DNA from: JADGHX01 sp035760965
GTDB lineage: Bacteria; Pseudomonadota; Gammaproteobacteria; Steroidobacterales; Steroidobacteraceae
Direction: 5' to 3'
Assembly: GCA_035760965.1 (NCBI GenBank)
Contig: DASTRY010000102.1
Span: 1 to 57,639, forward strand
DNA: 57,639 nucleotides
The first letter of the stretch is position 1. Each line of letters opens with the position of its first letter. The notes under the pieces are model-generated. The model had not been told where the DNA came from and made no database searches. It was given only the letters and a program-made list of their open reading frames with translations. The position numbers were made by a program, and so were the translations under genes. Shown piece by piece: positions 9,077-17,860 of this stretch.

Positions 9077-10594
9077 GTGAAGACACCGTACCGATTTTTC
9101 ATCCTGGCCCTCGGAATGGGGCCGATCCTGGCCTTGGCCGCCGATCTGCGCGCCGTGCACGTCGATGCCGGCAAGGGCATCGGCACGATTCGCTCGTTAC
9201 AGGGCGTGAACGGCGCGCCCGGTCCGAACGCGCACAAGCCGATCCGCTTCACGTTCGGCGGCTGGAACGTACCGGCGGATACCGATGCGACCGCGGGCTA
9301 TCGGGAGGCGCGCATCGACCTCGTGCGCACGCACGACGGTTACGGGCCCGGCGACATCGATGCGCGGTTCCCGGATACGCCGAACGCGCTCATCGATCCC
9401 GAGCGCAGCGCGCTCAGCATGTTCCCGAATCCGGATGCCGACCCGCGCGATCCGCGCAGCTACAACTTCGGGCCGACCGACGCGCAGATCGGCTCCATCA
9501 AGGCGGTCGGCGCGGAAGTGCTGTTCCGGCTGGGGCGCAGCGAGGGCTCGATCGTTGACCCGCCCCGCAACCTCGACAAGTACGCCGAGATCGCCAAGCA
9601 CGTCGTGCTCCACTACAACCGCGGCTGGGCGAACGGCTTCCACTATCGCATCAAGTACTGGGAAGTGTGGAACGAGCCCGATCTCGGGCGCTATTTCTGG
9701 GGCGGCTCGCCGCAGCTCTTCTTCCAGCTGTACGAAAAGATCGCGCGCGCCGTGAAGGAAGCGGATCGCGACGCGCTCGTCGGCGGCCCGGCGATCGCGC
9801 AGCCGAACGACACCAATCCGTACATCGACGACTTCCTCACCTACGTGCGCACGCGCAAAGTGCCGCTCGATTTCTATTCGTGGCACTGGTACGCGACGGA
9901 CTCGAACGATCCGCTCGATCTCATTCGCGTCGGTGAGGCGATGCGCACACACCTCGATCGGCGCGGGTTCCGCAAGACGCTGAGCGTGCTCGACGAGTGG
10001 AACTACGGCCTGCTCGAGCCCGGCCCGCCGGACGAGCAGCGCGCGGCCTTCGTCGCCTCTGCACTCATTTACATGCAGGATGCGCCGATCGATGTCTCGG
10101 CGCTCTACCGCGCCGACAATCTGTTCGGCCGCAAAGGCACGACACCGGACAAGACGGGCAACTCGCTCATCGCGCTCGGGCGCATGCAGGACACACCCGT
10201 GCGACTTGCGACCACGGGCGGTGACGACAAGGGATTCGCGGTGCAGGCCGGCCGTTCGCGCGATGGCGACCGCGTGCAGGTGCTGATCAGCAATTACGAG
10301 ATCCCCGCGAACTTCCTCGGTCCGCGCAACGGCCCGAACGCGCTCGACATGGGGGACTTCGCGGTGAAGCTGCTCGAGCGGCGGAGCATCGAGTATCGCA
10401 ACAATGACGGTTACGACATCCAGATCGACAATCTCGATCCGCGGAGCCGATATTCGGTCGAAAGCTACCGCATTTCTGCCGATGCCGATCTCTCCCTTTC
10501 GAGGAGTACGGAAGCGGCGGGCCCGACCATTCGGTTGAGCGCGGAACTGCCTCCGCCCGGCGTGGAGCTGATCGTCATCCGCAAGAAGCGCTGA
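9077..10594 (+). CDS. Secreted glycoside hydrolase, GH39-like (xylosidase/iduronidase type)
   Basis: 505 residues with an N-terminal signal peptide (TPYRFFILALGMGPILALAA). The TIM-barrel signatures fit clan A retaining glycosidases: YWEVWNEPDLGRYFWGG carries the acid/base Glu in the Asn-Glu-Pro motif (about residue 200), and KTLSVLDEWNYG holds the likely nucleophile Glu (about 308). The early RTHDGYG and LFRLGRSEGS strands and a beta-sandwich-like C-terminus (from about 400) fit GH39. Probable activity is exo-cleavage of a plant or exopolysaccharide beta-glycoside in the periplasm. It stands alone on the plus strand between a divergent sulfotransferase and the RND operon promoter. Family assignment is by motif reading; the substrate is not known. 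Confidence 0.8.
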   Translation: MKTPYRFFILALGMGPILALAADLRAVHVDAGKGIGTIRSLQGVNGAPGPNAHKPIRFTFGGWNVPADTDATAGYREARIDLVRTHDGYGPGDIDARFPDTPNALIDPERSALSMFPNPDADPRDPRSYNFGPTDAQIGSIKAVGAEVLFRLGRSEGSIVDPPRNLDKYAEIAKHVVLHYNRGWANGFHYRIKYWEVWNEPDLGRYFWGGSPQLFFQLYEKIARAVKEADRDALVGGPAIAQPNDTNPYIDDFLTYVRTRKVPLDFYSWHWYATDSNDPLDLIRVGEAMRTHLDRRGFRKTLSVLDEWNYGLLEPGPPDEQRAAFVASALIYMQDAPIDVSALYRADNLFGRKGTTPDKTGNSLIALGRMQDTPVRLATTGGDDKGFAVQAGRSRDGDRVQVLISNYEIPANFLGPRNGPNALDMGDFAVKLLERRSIEYRNNDGYDIQIDNLDPRSRYSVESYRISADADLSLSRSTEAAGPTIRLSAELPPPGVELIVIRKKR

Positions 10595-10603
10595 GCAGCG
10601 CGC

Positions 10604-10632
10604 TTGGCCATGCCGGTGCGGACGGTTATAGT
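10604..10632 (+). promoter_or_regulatory. Sigma70-type promoter of the RND efflux operon
   Basis: TTGGCC at 10604-10609 and TATAGT at 10627-10632 are 17 bp apart and point to the adaptor gene at 10804. The 5' untranslated leader would be about 165 nt, long enough for extra control. No clear operator palindrome was seen. Confidence 0.55.
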
Positions 10633-10803
10633 GCGCGCCATCCATCAGCCGCCGCCAACGACACAGCTCGTTGCGCTGTCGTCGCGGCATCATTGTCGGA
10701 AGCGCCCAGGGGAAACCGTCCTTAGGAGCGTCTAGCGGACGCCGCGCCCGCGCTGCGCACCCCGCTGACGGCCTTCCAAGCGACCCAGCGGAGCCGGGGA
10801 ACG

Positions 10804-12018
10804 ATGTACAACATCAACAATATGCGCGCTGCCCAGTGGGCGGCGCTTATCTCTATCGTCGGCGCCTGCGGCGCGCTCGCCGCTTGCGGCAAGCCGCCGC
10901 CGCAGATGCAGATGCCGCCGGTCAACGTCGGCTCGCTCGAAGTGAAGGCTCAGCCGCTGCAACTCACGCTCGAGCACGCGGCCCAGTTGCGCGGCATCCG
11001 CGAAGTCGAGGTGCGCGCGCGCGTCTCCGGCATCCTGCTCAAGCGCCTGTACAAGGAAGGCACACGCGTGCGGGAAAACGATCTGCTCTTCAAGATCGAC
11101 CCTGCACCTTTTCAGGCACGGGTGGCGCAGGCACGCGCCGAGCTCGGCGTGCAGCAAGCGAACGTGCAGCAGGCGCTGCGCGAGCGCGATCGCATTCTGC
11201 CGCTCTACGAGCAGAAGCTCGTGAGCTTGCGGGACCGCGACAACGCCGTTGCCGCCTACGAGAGCGCGAGTGCCGCGGCCGAGGCGGCGAAGGCCGCGTT
11301 GCGCACGGCCGAGCTCGATCTTTCGTACACGGACGTGCGCGCGCCGATCGGCGGCGTGACGAGCCGCGAAGCGCGCTCGGAAGGCAGCCTCGTCACGGCG
11401 GGCAGCGATTCGAGCCTGCTCACTCACATCGTGCAAACCAACCAGCTCTATGTGCAGTTCTCGATGCCTGAGTCGGAAGCCGAGAGCCTGCGTGAAGCGG
11501 TGTCGGGTCCGGACGCGAGCAAGGTGAGCGTGCGCGTGCTGAACACGCAAGGACAGACGCTCGGCGAACACGCACGCATCGAATTCATCGCGCCATCCGT
11601 TGCCGACCAGACCGGCACCATCGACGTCCGCGCGGTGCTCGACAACAAGGACGACTCGCTGTTGCCCGGGCAAGTCGTGCGCGCGCGTGTCGAGGGCGTG
11701 ACGCTCGCTGGGGCATTCGTCATTCCGAAGCGCGCGGTGATGCATGGCGCGCAAGGCTCGTTCGTGTGGGTGATCGGGACGGACGACAAGGTGGCGCCGC
11801 GGCCGGTGCAGCTCGGCATCACCTCGGGTAACAACGTCGCCGTCACCCAGGGCCTGAAGGACGGCGAGCGCATCGTGGTCGATGGCATCCTGAAGGTGCA
11901 GCCGGGCGCGATGGTGAAAGCAACGCCGGTACCGATCGATGGCATGCCCGCCGGCGAAGGGACCTCACGTCCCTCGCGCGAAGCGGCTGCGAGCGACTCC
12001 CAGAAGGCACCCTCGTGA
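10804..12018 (+). CDS. RND efflux periplasmic adaptor lipoprotein (AcrA/MexA type)
   Basis: 404 residues. The N-terminus ends in a lipobox LAAC with Cys28 as the lipidation site, so the protein is anchored in the inner-membrane outer leaflet. Family landmarks follow in order: barrel-sandwich/lipoyl segment (VEVRARVSGILLKRLYKEGTRVREND), alpha-helical hairpin (ARAELGVQQANVQQALRERDRILPL, then ALRTAELDLSYTDVRAPIGG), and membrane-proximal beta domains. It bridges the pump to an outer-membrane channel. The 3' end overlaps the pump gene by 4 nt (GTGA), so translation is coupled. No TolC/OprM-type channel gene follows, so the channel must come from elsewhere. Confidence 0.95.
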   Translation: MYNINNMRAAQWAALISIVGACGALAACGKPPPQMQMPPVNVGSLEVKAQPLQLTLEHAAQLRGIREVEVRARVSGILLKRLYKEGTRVRENDLLFKIDPAPFQARVAQARAELGVQQANVQQALRERDRILPLYEQKLVSLRDRDNAVAAYESASAAAEAAKAALRTAELDLSYTDVRAPIGGVTSREARSEGSLVTAGSDSSLLTHIVQTNQLYVQFSMPESEAESLREAVSGPDASKVSVRVLNTQGQTLGEHARIEFIAPSVADQTGTIDVRAVLDNKDDSLLPGQVVRARVEGVTLAGAFVIPKRAVMHGAQGSFVWVIGTDDKVAPRPVQLGITSGNNVAVTQGLKDGERIVVDGILKVQPGAMVKATPVPIDGMPAGEGTSRPSREAAASDSQKAPS

Positions 12019-15000
12019 TCTCGAATTTCTTCATCGACCGGCCATTGTTCGCGATGGTCGTGTCGGCGTTCATCGTGATTGCGGGACTGGCATCGTTTCA
12101 GTCGCTGCCGGTCTCGATGTATCCCGACATCGCGCCGCCGACGGTGGGCGTGAGCGCGGTGTATCCGGGCGCGAGCGCGGATGTCGTCGCGCAGACCGTC
12201 GCCGCGCCGCTCGAACAGGCGCTGAACGGCGTCGAGGGCATGCTCTACATGCGCTCGGCGAATGCGTCGAACGGCGCGATGCAGTTGACGATCACGTTCG
12301 CGGTCGGCACGAACCCCGACATCGCCGTGATCAACGTGCAGAATCGGGTGCAGAGCGCGCTGCCGCTGCTGCCCGAGGAAGTGCGCCGCCAAGGCGTCAC
12401 AGTGGCAAAGAGTCTGCCGAGCTTCCTGCAGGTGGTGACGCTCGATTGTCCTGACGGACGCTACGACCAGCTCTTCCTCTCGAACTACGCCACCGTGAAC
12501 GTGCTCGATGAGCTGCGGCGCATTCCGGGTGTCGGCGACTTGCAGGTCTTCGGCGCGCGCGACTACTCGATCCGCATCTGGCTGAAGCCCGATCGGCTCG
12601 CGGAGTTCGGCCTCACGCCGGCCGATGTCGCGGCCGCCGTGCGCGAGCAGAACACACAGTCGGCCGCAGGGCGTCTCGGCGATGAGCCGATGGACAAGAA
12701 GGTCGACCTGACCTTGAACGTCACGACGCAAGGACGCCTCGCCGAGCCCGAGCAGTTCGAGCGCATCGTGCTGAAGACGACCGGACCCGCCGGGCAGATC
12801 GTGCGCCTGAAGGATGTCGCACGCGTCGAGCTCGGTGCGCGCGACTACACGTTCGGTCTCACGCGCCAAGGCCGCCCGACGATCGGCGCGGCCGTCGTGC
12901 TCGCGCCTGACGCGAACGCGTTGCAAGTGGCCGATCTCGTCCGAGCGAAGATGGAAGAGCTTTCGAAGCGCTTCCCCGCGGGAATCATCTACGCGATTCC
13001 GTACGACACCAGTCTGTACGTGAAGCAGTCGATGCACGAAGTGACGATCACGTTCATCGAAGCGATGGTGCTCGTGTTCGGCGTCGTCTGGCTGTTCCTC
13101 TACAACCTGCGTGCGACGCTCATCCCCAGCATGGCGGTGCCGGTGTCGCTCATCGGCACGTTCGCGGGCATGCACCTGCTCGGATTCTCGATCAACTCGC
13201 TCACGTTGTTCGGCATGGTGCTGTCGATCGGCATCGTCGTGGACGATGCGATCGTCGTGCTGGAAAACGTCGAGCGACACATGCGCGCCGAACACGTCGA
13301 TCCGAAGGAGGCGACGCGGCGCGCGATGAGCGAGGTCAGCCGACCCGTGATCGCGATCGTGCTGGTGCTGAACGCCGTGTTCCTGCCGGTGGCGTTCCTC
13401 GGCGGGCTCGTCGGCGAGATGTATCGGCAGTTCGCCATCACGATCGCCGTATCCGTGACGATCTCCGGCTTCGTTGCGCTGACGCTCACCCCGGCGATGT
13501 GCGCGTTGCTGCTGCGAACCGGCGGCGAAGAGCCGAAGGGGATTCTCGCGCGCTTCGATGCGGGCTTCCTGCGCTTCACGAAGCGCTACATCGACGGCGT
13601 CGCATTCGTGATGCGACATCGCGCCGTAGCAGGTGTCCTGATCGTCGCGATGCTCGGCGCAATCTGGTACTTCCAGCACTCCGTGCCGAGCGCGCTCGCG
13701 CCGGACGAGGATCAGGGCTACGTCATCGCCATCGCCGCGCTGCCGCCGGCCGCGTCGCTGCAGCGTACGAACGCCGCGCTCAAACAGCTCGATCAGGCCG
13801 CGTTCGCGCACCCGGCATACGAGGACAATTTCACCGTCTCCGGCTTCGACGTGCTGACGAACGCCCAGCGCAGCAATGCCGGCGTGAGCTTCATCATCCT
13901 GAAAGATTGGTCGGAGCGGCGTCACAAAGGGATGTCGGCCACCGACGTCGCCGGGGCGCTGTTCGGCGCGGGCATGGCCATCCGCGATGCGTTCGTGTTT
14001 TCGCTGTCGCCGCCGGCGATTCAGGGGCTGTCGAACACCGGCGGATTCGAAGGCTTCATCCAGGCGCGTGTCGGCAACGACTACGCGCAGCTCGAAGCGG
14101 TTACGCAGAAATTCATTGCGGCTGCGGCCAAGCGACCCGAAGTCACCGGCGTCGGCACATCGTATTCGGCGGGCGTGCCGCGTGTGCAGGTGAACGTCGA
14201 TCTCGAGAAGGCGAAGCTCCTCGGCATCAGCATGGACGACGTGAATCTCACGCTTCAGAGCACGTTCGGCGCGCTCTACGTGAACGACTTCAATCGCGAC
14301 GGCCGCGTGTATCGCGTGCAGATGCAATCGGAGAGCGACTATCGCGCGCACCCCGAAGACCTGCGCGACGTGTACGTGAAGACTTCGCAAGGCGCGATGG
14401 TGCCGCTCACCGCGATCGCCGAAGTGAAGGAGATCACGGGCCCGGATGTCATCGAGCGCTACAACCTGTTCCCGTCGGCGCGCCTGTTCGGCGAGCCGGC
14501 GCACGGCTACAGCTCCGGTCAGGCGCTCGCCGCGATGGAGCAGCTCGCGGCGCAGGTCCTGCCCGACGGCTACCAGCTCGATTGGTCGGGGCAGTCGTTC
14601 CAGGAGAAGACGAGCTCCAAGAACACCGCCGGTGTCTTCGGGCTCGCAGTGCTGATGGTGTTCCTGATCCTGGCGGCGCAGTACGAGCGCTTGACGCTGC
14701 CGCTCGCGGTGATTCTCGCGGTGCCGTTCGCCGTCTTCGGCGCATTCCTCGCCGTGTGGTTACGAGGGCTCTACGACGATCTGTACCTGCAGATCGGGCT
14801 CGTGACGCTCGTCGGGCTCGCGGCGAAGAACGCCATCCTGATCGTCGAGTTCGCCGCGCACATTCACAAGGAGCAAGGCAAGACGCTCGTCGAAGCCGCG
14901 CTCGAAGCGGCGCGCTTGCGCTTCCGTCCGATCGTGATGACGTCGCTCGCGTTCGTCCTGGGCGTGCTGCCGCTCGCCGTGAGCACGGGTGCGGGTGCGG

Positions 15001-15185
15001 CAAGCCGTCACTCGATCGGCACCGGCGTGATCGGCGGCATGCTGGCCGCCACGTTCATCGCGGTGCTCTTCATTCCGCTCTTCTTCGTACTCACCTCGCG
15101 CATGGGTGAGATCGCGCGCGAGTGGTGGCGCACGAAGGTGCCTCACCGGCAGCACCCGCCGTCGGCGCCGCCGGCGCAGGGCTAG
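12015..15185 (+). CDS. RND multidrug efflux pump (AcrB/MexB, HAE1 family)
   Basis: 1056 residues, the usual HAE1 length. FFIDRPLFAMVVSAFIVIAG is the first membrane helix. The proton-relay Asp pair is in IGIVVDDAIVVLENVERHM (TM4), and the partner Lys is in VGLAAKNAILIVEFA (TM10). The porter and docking segments between TM1-2 and TM7-8 are complete (for example SLPSFLQVV and GFEGFIQARVGNDYAQLEA). The pump exports amphiphilic compounds using the proton gradient as a trimer with the adaptor encoded just upstream. No local TetR/MarR repressor is present, so regulation is not visible apart from the upstream promoter. Confidence 0.97.
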   Translation: MISNFFIDRPLFAMVVSAFIVIAGLASFQSLPVSMYPDIAPPTVGVSAVYPGASADVVAQTVAAPLEQALNGVEGMLYMRSANASNGAMQLTITFAVGTNPDIAVINVQNRVQSALPLLPEEVRRQGVTVAKSLPSFLQVVTLDCPDGRYDQLFLSNYATVNVLDELRRIPGVGDLQVFGARDYSIRIWLKPDRLAEFGLTPADVAAAVREQNTQSAAGRLGDEPMDKKVDLTLNVTTQGRLAEPEQFERIVLKTTGPAGQIVRLKDVARVELGARDYTFGLTRQGRPTIGAAVVLAPDANALQVADLVRAKMEELSKRFPAGIIYAIPYDTSLYVKQSMHEVTITFIEAMVLVFGVVWLFLYNLRATLIPSMAVPVSLIGTFAGMHLLGFSINSLTLFGMVLSIGIVVDDAIVVLENVERHMRAEHVDPKEATRRAMSEVSRPVIAIVLVLNAVFLPVAFLGGLVGEMYRQFAITIAVSVTISGFVALTLTPAMCALLLRTGGEEPKGILARFDAGFLRFTKRYIDGVAFVMRHRAVAGVLIVAMLGAIWYFQHSVPSALAPDEDQGYVIAIAALPPAASLQRTNAALKQLDQAAFAHPAYEDNFTVSGFDVLTNAQRSNAGVSFIILKDWSERRHKGMSATDVAGALFGAGMAIRDAFVFSLSPPAIQGLSNTGGFEGFIQARVGNDYAQLEAVTQKFIAAAAKRPEVTGVGTSYSAGVPRVQVNVDLEKAKLLGISMDDVNLTLQSTFGALYVNDFNRDGRVYRVQMQSESDYRAHPEDLRDVYVKTSQGAMVPLTAIAEVKEITGPDVIERYNLFPSARLFGEPAHGYSSGQALAAMEQLAAQVLPDGYQLDWSGQSFQEKTSSKNTAGVFGLAVLMVFLILAAQYERLTLPLAVILAVPFAVFGAFLAVWLRGLYDDLYLQIGLVTLVGLAAKNAILIVEFAAHIHKEQGKTLVEAALEAARLRFRPIVMTSLAFVLGVLPLAVSTGAGAASRHSIGTGVIGGMLAATFIAVLFIPLFFVLTSRMGEIAREWWRTKVPHRQHPPSAPPAQG

Positions 15186-15271
15186 GACGCCGCGCTCAGC
15201 GGGTTGGACCGACGCACTCGGAACTGCGAGCGCTTTCGGCGAACGGCCACCGAACACGCTAAGCTCGTCGG

Positions 15272-15967
15272 GTGGAACCTCGGCACGACCTGCGGCTGAT
15301 CATCTTCGACTTCGACGGCGTGCTCGCCGACAGCGAGCTGCTCGCCAATGCCGTGCTCGCCGAGGCCATCACCGAGCTCGGCGTTCCAACGACGACGGAA
15401 GACTCCATCCGGCACTACATGGGCAAGCGCTTCCACGAGGTCATCGCGGCTGTGGAGCACGCCATCGGCCGGCCGCTCCCGCCCGACTTCGCGACCGCGT
15501 TCCAGCAACGCACGCTGGCGCGCTTCCAAGCCGAGCTGCGTCTCGTCGAAGGCGCCCGCGCGTACATCGAGGCGTTTCCGCAGATGCCGCGCTGTATCGC
15601 GTCCTCGTCCTCGCCCGACCGCCTCGCGTTCTGTCTGGAGCTGCTCGGGCTCGGTGACCTGTTCGGTGCGAATGTCTTCAGTGCGTCACAAGTGGCGCGC
15701 GGCAAACCGCACCCCGATATCTTTCTTCACGCCGCGGAGCGGATGCGCACGCCGCCGTCGCAGGCGCTCGTCATCGAGGACAGCGTGGGCGGAGTGCAAG
15801 CGGCGCTCGCGGCCGGCATGACCGTCATCGGTCTGCTGGCTGCTTCGCATATCGGCGAGGGGCACGCCGCGCGATTGCGGGAGGCGGGCGCGCAATTCAT
15901 CGCCGCCGCGTTCAGCGAAGCCGAGGACATCACGCGTCAGCTGATCCGGCGCTCTGTGCCGGAATGA
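15272..15967 (+). CDS. HAD-superfamily phosphatase/phosphomutase-like protein
   Basis: 231 residues with a GTG start at 15272. HAD motif I is IIFDFDGVLADSE near the N-terminus (nucleophile Asp and acid/base Asp). Motif II is the Ser of CIASSSSPDRL, motif III Lys is in RGKPHPDIFLHAAE, and motif IV is LVIEDSVGGVQAALAAGM. The cap domain inserted after motif I is alpha-helical (subtype IA), as in beta-phosphoglucomutase, phosphoglycolate phosphatase and sugar phosphatases such as YfbT/YniC. Substrate cannot be assigned. It lies 86 bp after the RND pump gene but seems functionally separate. Confidence 0.9.
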   Translation: MEPRHDLRLIIFDFDGVLADSELLANAVLAEAITELGVPTTTEDSIRHYMGKRFHEVIAAVEHAIGRPLPPDFATAFQQRTLARFQAELRLVEGARAYIEAFPQMPRCIASSSSPDRLAFCLELLGLGDLFGANVFSASQVARGKPHPDIFLHAAERMRTPPSQALVIEDSVGGVQAALAAGMTVIGLLAASHIGEGHAARLREAGAQFIAAAFSEAEDITRQLIRRSVPE

Positions 15968-15987
15968 GGCGAATGCTCGGTGGGCGC

Positions 15988-16160
15988 GCAGCGATGCGGC
16001 CCTTCGAAGCGCGCTCTCTTGTTCCCTGCGCTGGGATTTCACGAGCGGCGACGCTCTCTGTCAGACGAGGTGAAATGCACGCGTTGGGCAGCGATGCGGC
16101 CCTTCGAAGCGCGCTGCTCTTATTCCCCGCGCTGGAATTTCACGAGGCGGCGACGCTCCC
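15988..16160. repeat. Direct repeat duplicating the 3' end of hslR
   Basis: A 28-bp segment starting GCAGCGATGCGGCCCTTCGA occurs at 15988-16015 and again, identical, at 16088-16115, exactly 100 bp apart. Similarity continues with a few changes and one-base indels to about 16057 and 16160. The second copy includes the last ~40 bp of hslR (stop at 16120) and its downstream sequence; the first is a decayed duplicate outside any gene. Confidence 0.8.
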
Positions 16161-16518
16161 GCTTGTCGGGCCGCGTGTCGGGGCGGGGGCGGCTCAACTG
16201 TGCGAGCCGGTGCTGCTCACGAAGCTGTTCGCGTCGGGCGGCGCTCTCCGCGGTCTCGGCGTAGTGACTGCGCGCTTCGGGCGCCGGCCCGCGCCGCGCG
16301 GGCAAGCCCAGCACATCGAACTCGGCTCTCAGTCCTTCCAGATTCAAGCTGATGCGATCCCCAATGCGTACGACGTGAGCCGCCTTCACGCGCTCGCCGT
16401 TGAGATGCACCCGCCCGCCCGTCACCGCTTGCGCCGCCAACGAACGGGTCTTGAAGAAGCGCGCGCACCACAGCCACTTGTCGAGACGGTGGCGCTCCTC
16501 TTTGTCGTCCTCGCCCAT
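16120..16518 (-). CDS. hslR: Heat-shock protein 15, S4-domain RNA-binding protein
   Basis: 132 residues, close to the usual length (133 in E. coli). The S4 domain starts at the N-terminus: RLDKWLWCARFFKTRSLAAQ, then AVTGGRVHLNGERVKAAHVVRIGDRI. A conserved Y-A-E segment and a basic tail (PDTRPDKRERRRLVKFQRGE) complete the family pattern. Hsp15 binds free 50S subunits that still carry a nascent chain and helps rescue them after heat shock. It is monocistronic here. Its last bases are part of a local 100-bp-spaced duplication. Confidence 0.92.
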   Translation of the reverse strand: MGEDDKEERHRLDKWLWCARFFKTRSLAAQAVTGGRVHLNGERVKAAHVVRIGDRISLNLEGLRAEFDVLGLPARRGPAPEARSHYAETAESAARREQLREQHRLAQLSRPRPDTRPDKRERRRLVKFQRGE

Positions 16519-16737
16519 GGAGCAAGGGTAATACGGCGAAGCTGCGACAGGAACTGGTGAGTGTGGCCTATGAGGTGCTCAAGTGAGGCGCTGAAGTCGC
16601 TCGGGTGAGTGCGGTCGGCCGCGTGAACACTCCATGCTCGCGAGCTGCGGTGGATCAGTACGGATAAAGTGGTTCGGCGAGATGGCTGCGGCGATGCGGT
16701 GCCGAACGCGATCAGCAGCGCTCGGCGCGATGCATCC

Positions 16738-17157
16738 TCACGACTTCGGCTTCGCCTGCTCCGCGCGCGCCGATTTCTGCCCGCCCGGCGGCGCACCGCT
16801 CGGTCTCAAGGACTGCACGGCGCAGCGGCCGTAGTGCGGGACGATGATGGCGCTCCAGCGGTCGAAGCTGCCGTTCGGGCGCGTGTCGAACGCGAGGTGC
16901 TGCGCGAAGTCGAGGCCCGTGCACGGGCCCATGAGCGTCGCGTAGTACCAGTTGCCGTGCACGTCCTGCACCCAGAGCCCGCGATCTTTGTCGGCCCGCC
17001 AGTCGCGAATGCCGCCATGGTTGGCGAACGGAATCGACGGCTCTGCCGTAGCGTTCGCATCGCCGGCTGCGTCCGCAGCGGCGCGCGCCGCAGCGAACGG
17101 CGTCAGGACCAACGCCGCGATCGCTAGCGTTGCATGCAAGTTGTCACGAACATTCAT
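16738..17157 (-). CDS. DUF6491-type exported protein
   Basis: 139 residues from the ATG at 17157; the longer upstream frame is not used because it crosses the divergent exonuclease gene. Residues 1-28 form a signal peptide (LHATLAIAALVLTPFAAARA). The core DWRADKDRGLWVQDVHGNWYYATLMGPC, then LDFAQHLAFDTRPNGSFDRWSAIIV and RCAVQSLRPS, matches the small periplasmic DUF6491 proteins common in xanthomonads and relatives. Two Cys (in MGPC and GRC) may pair in the periplasm. Function unknown. Confidence 0.75.
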   Translation of the reverse strand: MNVRDNLHATLAIAALVLTPFAAARAAADAAGDANATAEPSIPFANHGGIRDWRADKDRGLWVQDVHGNWYYATLMGPCTGLDFAQHLAFDTRPNGSFDRWSAIIVPHYGRCAVQSLRPSGAPPGGQKSARAEQAKPKS

Positions 17158-17250
17158 GAAACACCTCTCGTGCCGCTTCGATCGATCGGTGCCGGACGAG
17201 TTCCGAACATTAACGGACTGACATTCGGTGGCGTACGGTAAAGTGCCCGC

Positions 17251-17838
17251 ATGACTTCCGAGATCTACGTCAGCACCGACATCGAAGCGGACGGCCCGAT
17301 CCCCGGCCCCCACAGCATGCTGAGTTTCGGCTCGGCCGCGTTCCTGCCCGACAAGACCTTGGTCGGCACGTTCAGCGCCAATCTGGAGTTGTTGCCCGAG
17401 GCTACGCCGCACCCGAAGACGATGGAGTTCTGGCGACAGCACCCGGAAGCGTGGCGGGCGGCGCGCACGGATTGTCGCGAGCCGCGCGAAGCGATGCTCA
17501 GCTACGTCGCGTGGCTGAAGGCATTGCCCGGGAAACCGGTGTTCGTGAGCTACCCGGCGTCCTTCGATTTCCTGTTCGTCTACTGGTACCTCATGCGCTT
17601 CGCCGGCGAGAGCCCGTTCTCGTTCGCGGCGCTCGACGTGAAGACCTTCGCCATGGCGCTGATGAAGTGCGACTACCGCAGCGCCACCAAACGCAACATG
17701 CCGAAGCGCTGGTTCGACGACCTGCCGCCGCACACGCACGTCGCGCTCGACGATGCGATCGAGCAAGGCCGCCTCTTCTGCAACATGCTGCGCGAATCGC
17801 TCGCTGCGGCCGCAACCCGCGATCTTGAAGAAACGTGA
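17251..17838 (+). CDS. DEDD-type 3'-5' exonuclease (RNase H-like fold)
   Basis: 195 residues. The first catalytic motif is VSTDIEADGP near residue 8 (Asp and Glu metal ligands), a middle Asp is in VSYPASFDFLFVYWY, and the last motif is HVALDDAIEQGRLFCNML with an Asp pair, giving the DEDD pattern. Length and layout resemble the single-domain exoribonuclease family that includes Rv2179c. A start upstream is excluded by the divergent gene 93 bp away. Likely role is trimming of RNA or short nucleic acids in the cytoplasm; the substrate is inference. Confidence 0.82.
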   Translation: MTSEIYVSTDIEADGPIPGPHSMLSFGSAAFLPDKTLVGTFSANLELLPEATPHPKTMEFWRQHPEAWRAARTDCREPREAMLSYVAWLKALPGKPVFVSYPASFDFLFVYWYLMRFAGESPFSFAALDVKTFAMALMKCDYRSATKRNMPKRWFDDLPPHTHVALDDAIEQGRLFCNMLRESLAAAATRDLEET

Positions 17839-17860
17839 GTCGCGCGCGCGTCGCGCGGTC

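Noticed and set aside
11448..14504. A 1018-residue open frame antisense to the RND adaptor and pump genes
   Set aside because: It is a codon-bias shadow of the efflux genes: His/Arg/Asp-rich with no domain, while the opposite strand has complete AcrA/AcrB signatures.
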